This document shows, piece after piece, positions 13,501 through 28,400 of a stretch of DNA of 64,000 bases (its first letter is position 1; each line of letters begins with the position of its first letter). The stretch covers positions 20,387,464 through 20,451,463 of the forward strand of contig JAVGWX010000018.1 of NCBI GenBank assembly GCA_036924085.1. Direction: 5' to 3'. A model generated the notes under the pieces. It made no database searches, was not told the origin of the DNA, and was given only the letters and a program-made list of their open reading frames with translations. The DNA comes from Ariolimax columbianus (taxonomy: Eukaryota; Mollusca; Gastropoda; Stylommatophora; Arionidae). A program made the translations under genes and the position numbers.

Positions 13501-14960
13501 ATAGAGGAGATAAACAGTTGATACATAACAGATATCTGGAAGAAGATCGGATACCAAAGCGGTCATGGGAGATCAAAAGTCAAGGACGCAGACCCCGAGG
13601 ACGTCCCAAAGTACGTTGGGAAGACAACATACGACAGTCCTTAAGTGATAGAGGGCTGGATTGGAAAGAGGCCAGGAAAAAGACGGCGGATAGAGCAGGG
13701 TGGTGTTCTCTTTGGCAAACCTCTACACCTCACGGTAGAAGAGGAGCGACTAAGTAAGTAAGTACATAACAGATATCACTGTCTTCTATTGACCGATTAC
13801 CATATCGATACAATGTGGCATCCGACAATGTGGTACAATCTCCATAAAGCTCTTTACAGTAGCCCTTGAGCAGTGCATAAGCTGTAGCAGTCAGCAACCT
13901 AAAGCTGACTGCAAGCATCAGGACCAGCAACCCAAAGCTGACTGCAAGCATCAGGACCAGCAACCCAAAGCTGACTGCAAGCATCAGGACCAGCAACCAA
14001 GAGCTGCCAATACCCTTCTTTACCTCCACATGGTGATCCTGGATAACAGGCTACAACAGAGCAGACTGGCTAAGGAGAAGAGATGGAAGAGGGAAGGCTA
14101 ACCCAGTACCCAAAAATGCCATGCTGAAGTTGAATGTGTCAGACTGAAACGTGCAAACATCACAGTCAAGCTGTAAACTACTACAACACATTCAGTTCGC
14201 TGGACTACATCCTGCTACTTGCAAAGCCCTTTTCAGGGTTTGGTAGCAGGAGTTTGAGAACGACAAAGAAGAAGTTGGCCACCGATACTAATGATGCTAG
14301 TGGCATATAAAGCAGCTGTATAATACTTATAATTAATTTGCTGCCTCTTGCAGCAACATGTCCAGTACTTACTTGAGTATTTGTATTCAATCAGACAAGA
14401 TTGCCTGATGCCAGGTAGTCAAAAACTGTTTGAATCCGTGTCTGCCCTTCGCCTGGAAATTATAAACACACCTCTAGTTGAAAAATGTAAACATAAAGGA
14501 ATCCGGCAGCTGTGTTTTTGAATCAGGTAGTTAATGAGTTAACATCCTTTCTTATTCTTCTGCGTGAATTCTCAATCTCTCGCTCTCTTCTTCTTCTTTA
14601 TGTTCAGGATCATTTGACCATGCTATTTCCGCGGACCAGTCGCCATGATGAAGTCCGTAGTCTTCACCAGGCCAAAGCTACTGTCCTTCAGTGTTTGTCT
14701 CAGCTCCACACCCTCTGGCCAGGGCCTGTATCTCATTTCCCTCTAGAGTGGGCATTCCTGTAGAATGTAATCTTCCGCTACCAAGCCATGAACAGGGCTT
14801 TGCAAGAAACAGGATATAGTCCGGAGAACGGAACGCTGTATGGCTAGTTTACAACTTGATTGCGATATTTGCACCTTTTGGTCTGACACATCTGTCTTCG
14901 GCAACAACAATATTTTTTGTAATATCAGCTTTTCTCTCTCACTTTCTCTCTCTCTTTCTT

Positions 14961-15028
<68 letters not shown>

Positions 15029-18000
15029 TCGTTCATTATTTTGCTCTCTCTCACTCTTATTCATCCATTAGTACAATGTATATAACACACAGCCAAATCT
15101 CCTTTCCCCCATTGCCTAGAAACTAACATTCCACACATGTCAGGGATGAAGTGTTATAGGCTTCACTCATTGTGCTAGGTTCTTGAGGTGGGGTGATCAT
15201 TTCCATTCCTCGCTGCCTTTCCTTCCTTAATTGTAAGTACCAATTTACAGCTGCGTGGAATGGAGCGCATCAAGATCGGGGATTGAATCTGATACCCTTG
15301 CAGTGAGAAGTCTGTGCTTTAACCATTCTGCTACTGATGTGCTCACTCCTACTTTAGGTAAAGGTAGCTCTATAGACACTGCTGTCTGGGATGAAGTGTT
15401 AGAGACTTCGGTGTGCAAGGTTGTGACTTATTTATTAGATGGGATTGTCAGTTCCCTTCTTCGCTGCCTTTCTGTCCCTAACAATAAGTCAGGTACCCAT
15501 TTACAGTAGGGTCGACTGCAGTGTGCTAGTAACGTGAGCTACACACACACACACACACACACACACCCCTCCTCCGCTACATTACTAAACTTATATCAAT
15601 TAAAAAATAAATAAAATAAAATAAAAAGCACTAGTAGGTATTGGCTATAAGATTTGTATCTATTAGATTTGTGTCTATAAGATTTGTATCTATAAGATTT
15701 GTTTCTAAGATCTGTGTCTATAAGATTTGTGTCTATAAGATTTGTGTCTATAAAATTTGTATCTAAGATTTGTACCTGTAAGATTTGTATCTCAGATTTG
15801 TGTCTATAAGATTTGTATCTATAAGATTTGTTTCTAAGATCTGTGTCTATAGATTTGTGTCTATAAGATTTGTGTCTATAAAATTTGTATCTAAGATTTG
15901 TACCTGTAAGATTTGTATCTCAGATTTGTGTCCATAAGATTTGTATCTATAAGATTTGTATCTATAAGATTTGTGTCTATAAGATTTGAATCTGTAAGAT
16001 TTGTGTCTAAGATTTGTATCTATAATATTTGTGTCTAACATTTGTATCTATAAGATTTGTGTATATAAGATTTGTGTCTATAAGATTTGAATCTATAAGA
16101 TTTGTGTCTATAAGATTTGTGTCTATAAGATTTGTATCTATAAAATACAAAATAACAGTTTAGTGTTGTCATTTTCAGCTGGACATGCGATACGAGTTCC
16201 AGTGCTTGGAGAAGTTCACTGAAGACTTCAAGTCATTTCCCAATGTCAAAGTTCCTCAGCCTATTCCTGTCTTTGTGAGACAGAATGTTCTAGTTGAGTC
16301 ATTTGAGGTAAGTAAAACCATTAATGTTAGTAATACTAGACTCATACTCACAATAGGTGTTTCAAGTCTTGAATAACAAAATGTCTATAAATGTTGATAC
16401 TGACTTACTTGATTGTGGAGGAAGACTAACGTCTGGTCAGGTACAGCATACTGATCAGACATGTTAGTGAGGGTCAGGCAAAATATACTGGCCAAGACCC
16501 TCACCTCGTAGCCCTTCCTGGAAACAGGCTGTTTTCATGACAGCCTGGGTAACGAGGTGAGATATCGATGTCATTCATGTAGTAGTGAGTGACACGCAGA
16601 TAAAGCCAAGCATAGCACAACCGCTTGGAGCACTCCGGCCCACCTTCACCAGCACTCTCGGGATGTGAAGAAAGCTACTACAATCTGCCACTTAATGTCC
16701 TTTTCAGGGTGCACAAAAGAGTAATCCTGCTCATTGTGGACATTCAAAACATCATCATCAACAACTTACTTGAATACCGATATTTAATCAGACAAATTTC
16801 TTTCTGCCTCTTTCCAATTGAGATCAAGGGACAAAGTTTATTTTCTGCTCCAGGTGTTTCTTGGTCCACCAATCTTCCTGTTTCGCTGTTGATTTCCATG
16901 TCTGGGCTTGTTTGGCCATGTTTGATGACGCTTTCTAAAGTGCGTGTCCTATGCAACTCCCATTTCCTATGTTTTCATGGGAATATATTTATATATTGTC
17001 ATTGCTGGATTATAGAGCAGTTTGAAAACAGGAAGAATATAAACCAAAAAAATCCACTCTTTTGTTTTGATTAAGGAAATGATGTTTAAATGACTGATGG
17101 CTGACAAAGCAGTTAGTTAACATCACTTCTGATGCCTTTTTTTTTTTTTAAAGTAAGTAACACACGTCACCACAGCAGACCACTTTACGGGAATCCTGAA
17201 TCGGAACATTTGTGTTGGTGGTTTTGTAGCAATGGATTTGTATAATGTGTTTGCTTGCTCCATTCACAACTCTCTTTAGTTGCCTTTTACAACATGTTTG
17301 GAATGTTGAAATGGTCCTTTTCAACTTGAGTGTTTTTGAATAAGGAACTATATATCATGGAGAGTAGAAAGTTCTTGGGCTAAGTGCACTGCATTATTTG
17401 TTGTAAGTCTATGTTGTTGTGAGATTTGTTATATCATTCATCCATTAGTCACATGGTCTTCCTCACACTCTGTAACCAAACCTCATGTTATAGGCAGCGG
17501 TATTTGTTTTGAGTTCCATTTTCAGGAGATGACCGAACCATCTTACTTTCTACCTTGCTGTATATTGAGCATTAGCTATACCCTTACAAGAACTACTAAA
17601 GTTAATAAGAAAATAGACTATTTCTTTAGTGGCTATTTCCAGAGTAAATAATCATCTCCCCCGATTGTCATTCTCACCTCTTCCAATTGTAATCATCTTA
17701 GTTAGTTTTCTTTCCACTTGTGCCGTTTAGCGTCGTGGGGAGCTTAAGTTGTCTATCCTGCGCCAAGTGCGTTGCGTCGGTCAATGTGAGCCCTTATCGC
17801 TGCACAATCACTCTAATATCATCTATCCACCTACCTCATGACCGCCCGCTTGCCCTGTAGCCAGATCTACCAGCATTGTAAGCCATCAGTGGAAAATGAT
17901 GAGGGTGCATTCTCATGAGATGACCAAACCAACTTATTTTCTACCTGGAATTGTATTCGACACCAGACGAATCATCTTGAATGGGCAGAATTTGTTAATA

Positions 18001-21000
18001 TCTGATTATTGATCAGATCGTACCATTTGATTATCAGATGACAATAGAAATGTTATTTGTTCTTGCTATTTCAGGATGGTGTTAGTGTGAGCCAGATTCT
18101 TAGATCTAAAGATCATTCTTTGGAGCTTAAAAAGGAGCTGGCTGCTCTAGGGTTGGATGTGCTTCTGCAGATGGTAAAGTATCCATTACATTTTTGACAC
18201 CCGATCTTCTTCTTCTTCATCATTTTTGTTCTTTTATGTACCCAGGGAAATGAATTATTCGCTTTTTTATTCCATGTGTTATATTTATGAAAGGGTGGGG
18301 CCGAAGATCAGTGAATGAGCTGATAGAAGTCAGCGACTCGTGGACGGCTGCTTGCATCAGGGTCAGGGATCCATAACTGAGAGTCTATTCTGCCTCCCAA
18401 GTGGCAGCCCTAGAAACAGACTTCAACCATATATCTTGCCTAAGAAATTGGGGATCAAAGAGAGAAGGCAATCTTGGTACCAAAAATGCTGAAATCGGAT
18501 ATGTCGATCCTAAAGGTACAACTATCGCAGCCTCTCTTTGTAAACTATGATGTGGGGGACGGCGTGGGCTAGTGGATAAGTGACACGGCTCACAATCCAA
18601 AGGTGCTGGGTTTGCTCCCTATCACAACACTGGCCGTTACCCCGAGGAAGCGAACCCTTAGAAAATGCAGGAGGAAGCAGACCCTTACATAAAATGCATG
18701 CTGAAGTCGGATGCATTGGGCCGACAGGCGCAAAATAAAAACCACAGTGCAATGCACACTGCCTTGGGGAATAGAGAAATAAAGCGAACACAAAAAAAAT
18801 TTTACAAAATTAAAAAATAAAACTATGACACAATGCCACAAACATCCTTTTCAGGACCAACGCAGAAGAAAAAGATATTTAGGGATTTGTTTTAGAGCTT
18901 TCTTTTAATCCTCCCTCAAGTGAAGTGGCGAGGAAGTAACCCTAGAAGCTAATCTAACGGAAGTGAAAGTGGCCAGAAGGGTCACACAATCTGGACAGGT
19001 CCTCTGAGATCAAATAGACTAAAAAGAGCAACTCATCTAGACTTTAATAGGTTACTTCTTCTTTTTCTTCTTCTGCGTTCGTTCTCAATCTCCCGCTACC
19101 AAACCCTGAAAGGGCTTAAGTAGCAGAATGTAGTCCAGAGAACGGAATGCATTGTGTCGTAGTTTACAGCTTGACTGCGATATTTGCACCTTTCGGTCCA
19201 ACACATCCGACTTCAGCAAGCATTTTTTGAGTACCGGGTTAGCATTCCCTCTTCGATCCCTTCTCTTTAGCCAGTCTGCCCTGCTGCAGCCTGTTTTCCA
19301 GGATCACCGCATGGAGGTGTAGAAGGGTCTTGGCAGCTCTGGTTCGCTGGCCCTGACGCTAGCAGTCAGCTATGGGTCGCTGACCACTGCAGCTCATACG
19401 CTGCTCAGCGTCTTGATCCCCTTTAATAGGTTAGATAAGTGCCTATAACCGAAATCTTTTTTTAAAAGTTGATTACGAAAATATTTGCAACAAAACAAAT
19501 ACATATGACTTTAAGAAAGGAAGGGCCTCAGGAAAAGAAGAGAAGGATTCAATTGAGGGAAAGCAGCAAGGAAGCTCCATGTTTGACTTCCTTCTGGCTA
19601 CCAAAAGAAAACCAAAATAGCTACATGGAGTGTTAGAAGTTTTTATCAGACAGGAAAAACAAAACAGATAGCTAAAGTGATGAGAAATTACAACCTGGCA
19701 GACCTAGAACTGTGTGAAATGAGATGATTACAATTAGAAAAGGTGAGAATGACATTCGGGGAAGATGATTATTTACTCTGGAAATTGTCACTAAAGAAAT
19801 AGTAAATTATCTTAATAACCTTAGTAGTCATTGTAAGGGTACAGCTAACGCAGAATATACAGCAAGGTAGAAAATAAAATGGTTTGGTCATCTCAATGAA
19901 AATTAAACTAAAATCTAATACCACTGCCTTTAACATGAGGTCTGGTTACAATGTGAGGAAGACCATGTGACTAATGAATGGATGATTAACAAATCTCACA
20001 ACAACACAGCCTTACAACAAATAGTGCAGCGCATTTAGCCCATGTGAAATACCCTGTACTTTCCATGATGTTTAGTAAAGCTAGTGGGTGGAAAAAGTGA
20101 AGTATTTATTTTCCTTATTTTCAGGTATTTGTGAACAATTTTGTCCATGCAGATCTTCATCCTGGGAACTTGTTAGTTCAGAATATTGAACATCACATAG
20201 TTAAGGTTAGTAACAATATTACATCATATGAGGGGCAGTCATTAACCTTAAGCACACTATTGTGAACTGACAGTCGACACACTCAACCTACAAATTTGAA
20301 ATTGAAAAATAATAATTTTTTTTACGGAGACCCTACCCATAGCAATTTTTTAAATGCTCAATATTCACGTCCATCTACGCAGGTTTTTTTTGCTAGTAAA
20401 AGTATTGTATGTTAGATTACAAATGGATTTTGAACAATTTTTCTTCTTATTACGCTGATTGGAGCAGGCAGACTTTTTGCGAAAAATGGAGTAGGTTGTT
20501 GGAAAGATCTTTATCGGGTAAATCTGTTTATTTTGTTTGTTTAGATGTAATAACTACGTTTGACTTGGAAACTAACAGTTGTGTCGATATTATAAACACA
20601 ATATCGATATGTTATTGTGGTTTCCGGGAATTTTCAATTGGAGTGACTAGGCCTAGCGGTCGAGTCCAAATTTTTAAATATTTAGTGCAAATTTTCGCCC
20701 TTCATCTTCTTGTATCTTCTTGAAACAAACAAACACACACCAAAAGCAATAACACCCACAAGTTCTTTATTCAATTGTGTCTTTACACACAAGAAAACAT
20801 ATTTATTGACCAACAAACAGAAAAGTTACAAGCTTTGAAAGTCAACTACCATAGCGAAATATAAAGAACTTGATACTTACTTACTTGATTGGGGAGGAAG
20901 ACTAACGTCTGGTCAGGCACAGCATACTGATCAGACATGTTAGTTAGGGTCAGGCAAAATATACTGGCAAAGACCCTCACCTCAACATGTTGATTATATA

Positions 21001-22308
21001 TTGAATGTATGTGCCTTATGCATATCTTGCTAAATGTACTCTTTTGCATATTTCAGAAAAGTTTGATGATTCATGCCGATGCCTTGGACGCCATGATGGT
21101 GGACATCTGTCCAGTTGAGGAACCTTCTCTGAAGCTTGTGCTGCTCGACTGTGGTATTACAGCCTCCCTGTCTCCAGAGGACAGACTCAAGTTTACGGAA
21201 GTGTTTACTGCAATTGTGAGAGGAGAGGTATGGAAGTTAGTTCATTTAAAAACTACAACTTATGAATGTAGGGATTTGTTCATCATTCAAAACAATTTTA
21301 TAAATTACTGTGAAAGTATTGAATGTAAGAATAATGAAAATTTAATCCACATCTTACATGCTGAGGTAACATGTCCTAAGGGTAAAGCTCACTAGGTTTC
21401 ACAATCCAAATGCACCGGGTACACATCCCGCTGTGTCCAGTTTGGCAGATACAGAGTTTTTTCTTGGTATGATCACTTCTCTGCGTACGTAAAGTAATGA
21501 CAACCTACCGTACTTGACACCAGCCAAGAAACTTGTAATGTCAAACTAGGTTGGCAGTTGTTAGAGTGACGTTCTGTAAAGGACATGCTGCTTGCTTACT
21601 TAATATATATGCGTATATATTGGAAGAGTTAAAAAGCACATACTATCATAAACTGGAGCCTGGGGCCATGATGCAGCAGTGCATGAGCTGACAGCAGCCA
21701 GAGATTCATAGCTGGTGGCTTGCATCAGGGTCAGCGAACCATAGCTGTTCAAGACCCTGTTTCGTGTCCACGTGTCGACTGTGGAAACAAGCAAAACTAG
21801 TCAGAGGCGTAGTCTAGTCAAGGGATAGGAATCACAGTGGGAAGGCAAACCCGGTACTCAAAAAAAGCCAGCTGAAATTGAGTGTTTTTGGACCAAAAGG
21901 CGCAGATATTGCAGCCTCACTGTAAACTACAACATGACATTACAACATCCTTTTTTAGGTTGAGGGTAAAAAAAGACAAAGCACTGACAAACATATGGTA
22001 AACATGTTTTTGATGTTCATTGAACTTTTCCATAGCAACCAGAGGTTAAAGGTTTGTTCATCAGTACTTTAACCAAATGCAAAAGCCAGCTTATTCCTCA
22101 GCTGTAATCTTCTCCGCTTTTGGTTGTGACCTATTCAGAATGGTCTTTAGCTTTAGCTTGCTTGTGAGGATGATTAGACTATTGGTTCTGTAATTGGTAC
22201 ACATTTGTGAAGGGCCCTTTTTTTGGAATACTGATGATGAGGGACTGTGTCCTTTCGGATGGCCATATTCCTGAATGATTTTATTATGCATTATAGTACG
22301 AGTACATG

Positions 22309-22362
<54 letters not shown>

Positions 22363-22372
22363 TATATATATA

Positions 22373-22459
<87 letters not shown>

Positions 22460-25400
22460 TCATCATCATGAAGCATATCCTTTAAAGAACGTCGCTCCCA
22501 TCACAGTCTGTCTGAAAGAAACTCTTTCCCTTTCCAAAACTCCAGTCTCTGCCACGGTCATACCCAGGATATCTTGGTACCATCATCTTCTTTGTCTACC
22601 CATGCCTCTTTTGCCTGGCACCATACCCTCCATCACTGCTCTCTCTCAAGACCATTGTGTCTCTTGATGTGACCAAAGTATTTAAATTTTCTGGCCAAAA
22701 TGGAATTGATAAACCAGTTCTCCTCTATGCTCAACTTTTGTCGAATATTTTCTTTTTCTCCATCCACGGTATTCTGAGGATCTTTCTGTAACATTTTGAC
22801 TCGAAGGATTTAATTCTTTATCTATAAGTTTTGGTAATCATCCATGATTCGCAGTCATATGCTTTCACAGGAAAAACACAGTCTCTTAAGACTTCACTTT
22901 TGTTGCTTTGTTAGTGCTCTGACATAATTTCTTCAGGCTGTTCAACCTCTGCATTGCCATGGCTAGTCTTATTCTGATTTCTATCGAGCAGTTGCCATTT
23001 TTATTTTTGTCAGTTCTGGAGTCCAGATATTCAAAATGCGTGACCTGATCTGTTTCCTCACCACGTACTGTAAATTTATGTTGACATCATGTTTTACCTG
23101 TGGTCATTATCTTTGTTTTGTTTATAAACAGGTTTTGATATTTACTGTGTCCATTTACGGCTGAAAGTAGCTGCTCTAATCCTTCTGCACGTCTTGATAG
23201 TATCACTGTGTTGTCTGCGTATTGTAACTCTGGAATCTTGTAACCGACAATCGTAAATGTATAGAAACTTTCCATGTTCTCGTCTTCTCTAACATTTCTC
23301 ATTACACATTCCACATATATGTTGTATAGATAAGGTGAGAGAATACATCCCTGTCTTACTCTCTTTTGTACTGCGAACCAATCTGATGTTTACCCAGATA
23401 CTCGGACAGTGGCTCGTTGATCTTGATATAATGTTTCAATGAGATGAATAATATACACAGGAAAACCCATTTCTTTCATGATATTCCATATATTCTAATG
23501 TTTTACTGTATCGAAGACCTTGGTGAAATCAATGAAACACGTGTACAGGTTTACATTAAACTCTCTACATTTTTCGTAGATATTCCTAATATTGAATATG
23601 TGATCGGGAATAACAATGGACTCAAGGTTGACATGGAAAAATCAGATAAAAAAGCCACCAACAAAGCTAAGAACAGAATGGCCATAATGAGGAAGATATC
23701 AGGCTCAACATGGGGAGCGGACACGGCACCCTAAAGAAACTACACAGGTTATGTGAGACCAGTGCTAGAATACGGGATAGCAGCATGGTCCACAGCAACA
23801 AAGAATAACTTTCACAAAATAAATACAACCCAAAACCAAGGTATACGTATCATCACTGGAGCTAAGAGAACAACACCAATAAATGCAATAGAGAACATCA
23901 CACGAATCGAAAGTATGGAGACGCGCAGAGACAAAAAAACACTCCAGCAGGGGGAGAAGTTCAAACGGATGCCTGATCACCCAATATATGACAAGATAAA
24001 TAGCACGGGAAGAGGTAGATTAAAGAGAAACCACTTCAAATCAAAAACAAAAAACTTGCAAGAGCAGACCAAATCATAAGCCAGGCAGTGGTTAGAGATT
24101 TAAAACAAACATCCCAAATCCCACCATGGAAAAAAGCCGTCCCCTAAGATGGTAGAAACCATAGAGGGAATAGGGAAAAAGGAAACAGACAGATTCTGAA
24201 AGGAAATTTATCACAGAAGAATATCTTAGGCGAGTATACCCACCAGAAACATGGACACATGTATATACAGATGGCTCATCTAACAAAGCCACATCCAATG
24301 GAGGTGGAGGTTGAGTATTAACAATGGAAACATATTCCAATAATTTCCGTGCAGAAGCAGAGGCACTGAAGGCCGCAGCTGAGCTTGTAATCTAACATGA
24401 AGATATCCACCAAAAAAACATAGTATTCCTGACTGATGCTGCGTCAGTATTAGCAGTGCTAAAGAAACACAAAGATGAAGATCTTGAGCAATGTATGTTC
24501 TCTCTGACACAGCTCTCAGCAGAACACCCAAGGTTGGTCATACAGTGGATCCTATCCCACTGCAATATTGAAGGCAATGAAGCTGCAGACAAACTAGCAA
24601 AGAGTGGAGGAGCATCCCCACAAACAGACCTGAGTATCACATATAACGAGGCCAAGACCATACTTAAAGTCAACTTTAGGGTAAAATGGGCTGATCAACA
24701 CCCCGACCTCCGAAAAGAAGACAGCTACTTTAACTTAACTAGAGAAGAGCAAGTCATCATCTTCATCTTCAGACTGAGAACTGGGCATAACAGATTCAAG
24801 GGTCATCTTTACAACAAAATGAGGATTGGGACAGATGACGGTGCCCATGTGGGGAGCATATCATGACCATGGAACACATCTGGCAAAACTACACACTTAC
24901 GCAGGAAAAGAGAGAACAATGCTGGCCTCGCGAGACAGATATGAGACAAAAACTGTATGGATTTGAAACAGCCTTACAAACAACGGTGTCCTTTGTAAGA
25001 GAAACCGGAACCTTGATCTGAGAATGAACAAAGAAGAAGAACAATATGTGATCTCTGGTACTTCAGTCTTTTCTAAAAAAGACATAAAAGATATATAAAA
25101 GTTATATGTAGTTTGTCCTTTACAGAACATTGCTTCGGTGGTAGAGTCCAGGTTTAGCTGAGCAATTACTTATCTAAAGAGTTGTAACATGTATCTACAC
25201 CATGACACGGCTTCACACAGTAAACCTTATCCTAACGACAAAACAAAACAATATTATTTATTACAAGAAAAATTGTTCAACAGTATCAACAAAAAGCAAA
25301 GTACATCTAAACTAAATTATCGTAATATATATATTAAACTACAATAGGAGGTTTTAAGCACTATCTTTTGATGGTTCCTCCAAGATCTATGGTACCCAGT

Positions 25401-28400
25401 ATTCTGGCCGCTGCACTCCCCTATCTGCACACTCAACACACAATCACAAACTCATCTTCGCGATCAGATTATGTACTCAGACGAAGATGTACATTCACAT
25501 ACTATCAGGTCACTTACAATAAGACGATCTGTACATTAACAAATACTCAGATCACTTCACGTATTCACGTGAATCTGTACACTCACATAATTAACAAACT
25601 CGTCCTCACGATCAGATTACAAAGATCACTTCGCATACTCAGATGAATCTGTACATTCATGTACGATCAGGTCACTTAGAATCTGGTGATCTGTGCATTC
25701 ACAAATACTTAGATCACTTCACGTATTCACACGAATCTGTACATTCTTATGTAATTAGATCACGCATCATTCACTAGGTGTCCTGCATGTATGACACACA
25801 TTCAGATCTCTTATTGTTTACAGGGTGTCCATCATAAACACCTATTGAGTGACTGGCCAAAACTAAATTTTTATGAAGTTACAGTCACACTGCAAACTCA
25901 CTCAGACTCCTGAAAGCCTCTCAGGCTTCCTCCTAACTAGTCCGTTGAGTTCATCCTTGCAGAGTATTTTATAGTCTCAAGCAACAACATGGCTGTCCAA
26001 TGGACTTCTGTTGGTTGTTTGACTTAGCCATCACTCTAATTTGGAACTTAGTTCTTAGTTCTTAGTCGACCTGTACTTCTACAGGGGCAGATGCCCCTGT
26101 GCAGGTCCCAGCTCTGGTATGAGCTGGATATAGCCGGGAGAAGGATTTCCTGCTTAGCGAATTAAGCTTGAGCAGCTTAATCCTCTGCTGCGTTAAGTGG
26201 TTAACCGATGTGCAAATCCATCTTAATAGACCTAAACACTAGAGCAAAGTAGACCCGCAGCCTGTAAGATGCCATCTATGCTGCTCTAAACAAACCAGCT
26301 AACCATGACTGGTGTTATGCCATGTCACACAGTTAGTCGCCTCTTAAACTTAAACTTAACATCTTTATACTGGTTTAGAAGACCCTGCAGAGTCTGTATA
26401 CAACCAGTTACATTTACATCACCTTGCTCTAAAATCTATGCGCATCCAGTTTATTCTTAAATGCATTAACTGTCCCTGCCTCCACTACCTCCCCTGGCAA
26501 TGCATTCCAAGCAGACACCACTCTCTGACTAAAAAAATATTTCCTAATATCTAACCTGGACCTCTCTTTAATCAGCTTGTAGCTATGCCCTCGTGTTATT
26601 GTAGGTGGCTGTATTTTAAAAAACTTGTTATAGTCTAATTTATCGATTCCTCTGATCATCTTATAAACCTGTATTAAGTCACCACGAATTCTTCTCTCTT
26701 CGAGACACTGTAGGCCGGTTTTTCTGAGTCGTTCCTCATAACTGTAATTCTGGAATCCCACTATCATCTTTGTCGCTCTTTTTTGTATTCTTTCTAGCAT
26801 GTTTATGTCCCCTCTATGATAAGGACTCCACACCTGTACACAGTACTCCAATCTAGGTCTAACTAAAGCTTTATACAGTTTGACGATCACTTCCTTGCTC
26901 CTATGTTTAATATTTCTTTTTATCATACCTAACATTGCATTTGCCTTTTTCACTGCTACCTTAACTTGCTCACTCACCTTTCCTGTATGATCTATTATAA
27001 CCCTATATTATAACACTACTGCATAGTTTTGTGTCATCAGCAAATTTTGCAATCATGGATCTCATATCAATGTCCAAATCATTTATATATATCAAGAACA
27101 AAATTGGTCCCAAAACCGAGCCCTGTGGCACACCACTTTTCACTTCACTCCACTCAGAGTACTCCTTATTTATGCCCACCCTCTGCCTTCTTCCCGTTAA
27201 CCAATTTTCAATCCATTTGGCAACTTACGCCTCCTACACATGCTCTCTGTGAGGCAGTGGTGCTATTCTTGTCCTTGTCATACACAAAGACCCCGGCAAA
27301 CCACTCAGGTAAATTATGAACTACCCTCGACTAATTGTTATTGGTTGACTATCCACGAATCACTGTCACTCTAAATGTCGTAGCCGGTGGTTGCAGCATT
27401 AGCTTGTCACCAACCCCCATCTACGCCAATTCTGAACGCCAAACCCCCACCTCAGCTCCGAACACCCACCCCTGTATCAGACAAAATCTTCCACATAAAC
27501 CCCTCGTTTCCTTTGTCAACCAAGTGTCGAACCGGTGATTGACCATGGCACACATTTCGGCAACCTTTGTTCTGAGAGTTGCCAGCCCAATCTCCCCTAC
27601 CCTAAATGCCCATGCTCCAGCTGAAACTGTCACAGTTCTTGCAACTGCCAACCTATTTGGCTATTATAAGTTTCTAGCAATATGGTAGGTTGCCATTACT
27701 TTCCATATGTGGAGGATCAATCACACCGAGAAAAAAACATTTGAGTCCGCCAAATTGGACATCGTGGAATTCATACCCGGTGTGCTGGGTTTGTGAAATG
27801 GACTTCAAGGCCACGCTGTCTCATATATATATATATATATTTAAAAACAATATATAATACTGGGACACCTTTGGTAACCTTATTGACGGCAGACATCTCA
27901 ATCACCTTCGATTTGTCGATGACATAGTGCTCATCACAGAGTCAGCAACAGAAGCCAACTGAATGATGCAGCTACTCAATGGAGAGGGCAAGAAAGCGGG
28001 TCTAGAAATAAATGTCTTGAAAACCAAAGTGTTGCGCAATCACCAAGCCACTTGTGATTCAGTCTTCCTTGGCGAGATACGATTAGAGGATGTCAACGAG
28101 TACATTTTTCTTGGACATCTTCTCAATATAGAGAATGACCTGATTGATGAGACATTGCCACGCGGGTTGGGCAGCCTTCTCGTCTCTTAACACCGTCCTG
28201 GATGGCTGTCAATTACCAAGACCTTCGAGCCTCCCTCTTCAATTCCACCATACTCCCTGTGATGTGCTACAGTGCTGAGACATGGACACTAACAAGATCA
28301 CTAGAGGACAAATTGAGAGTGACCCAGGCCTCCCTTTAGAGACGCTTGGTCGGAATCATTGTCCGAAACCAACGTGTGCAAGGTCTCCACAATTCTGACA

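Noticed and set aside
14743..15085. Lys/Glu-rich and Ser/Leu/Phe-rich frames on both strands
   Set aside because: Products of the (CTTT)n microsatellite.
22275..22667. Ile/Tyr-rich frames
   Set aside because: Products of the (TA)n/(CT)n microsatellite.
26429..26977. A host protein gene (182 codons, clean frame)
   Set aside because: The sequence ([27 protein letters not shown]) is the C terminus of a CR1/Jockey-like RT.
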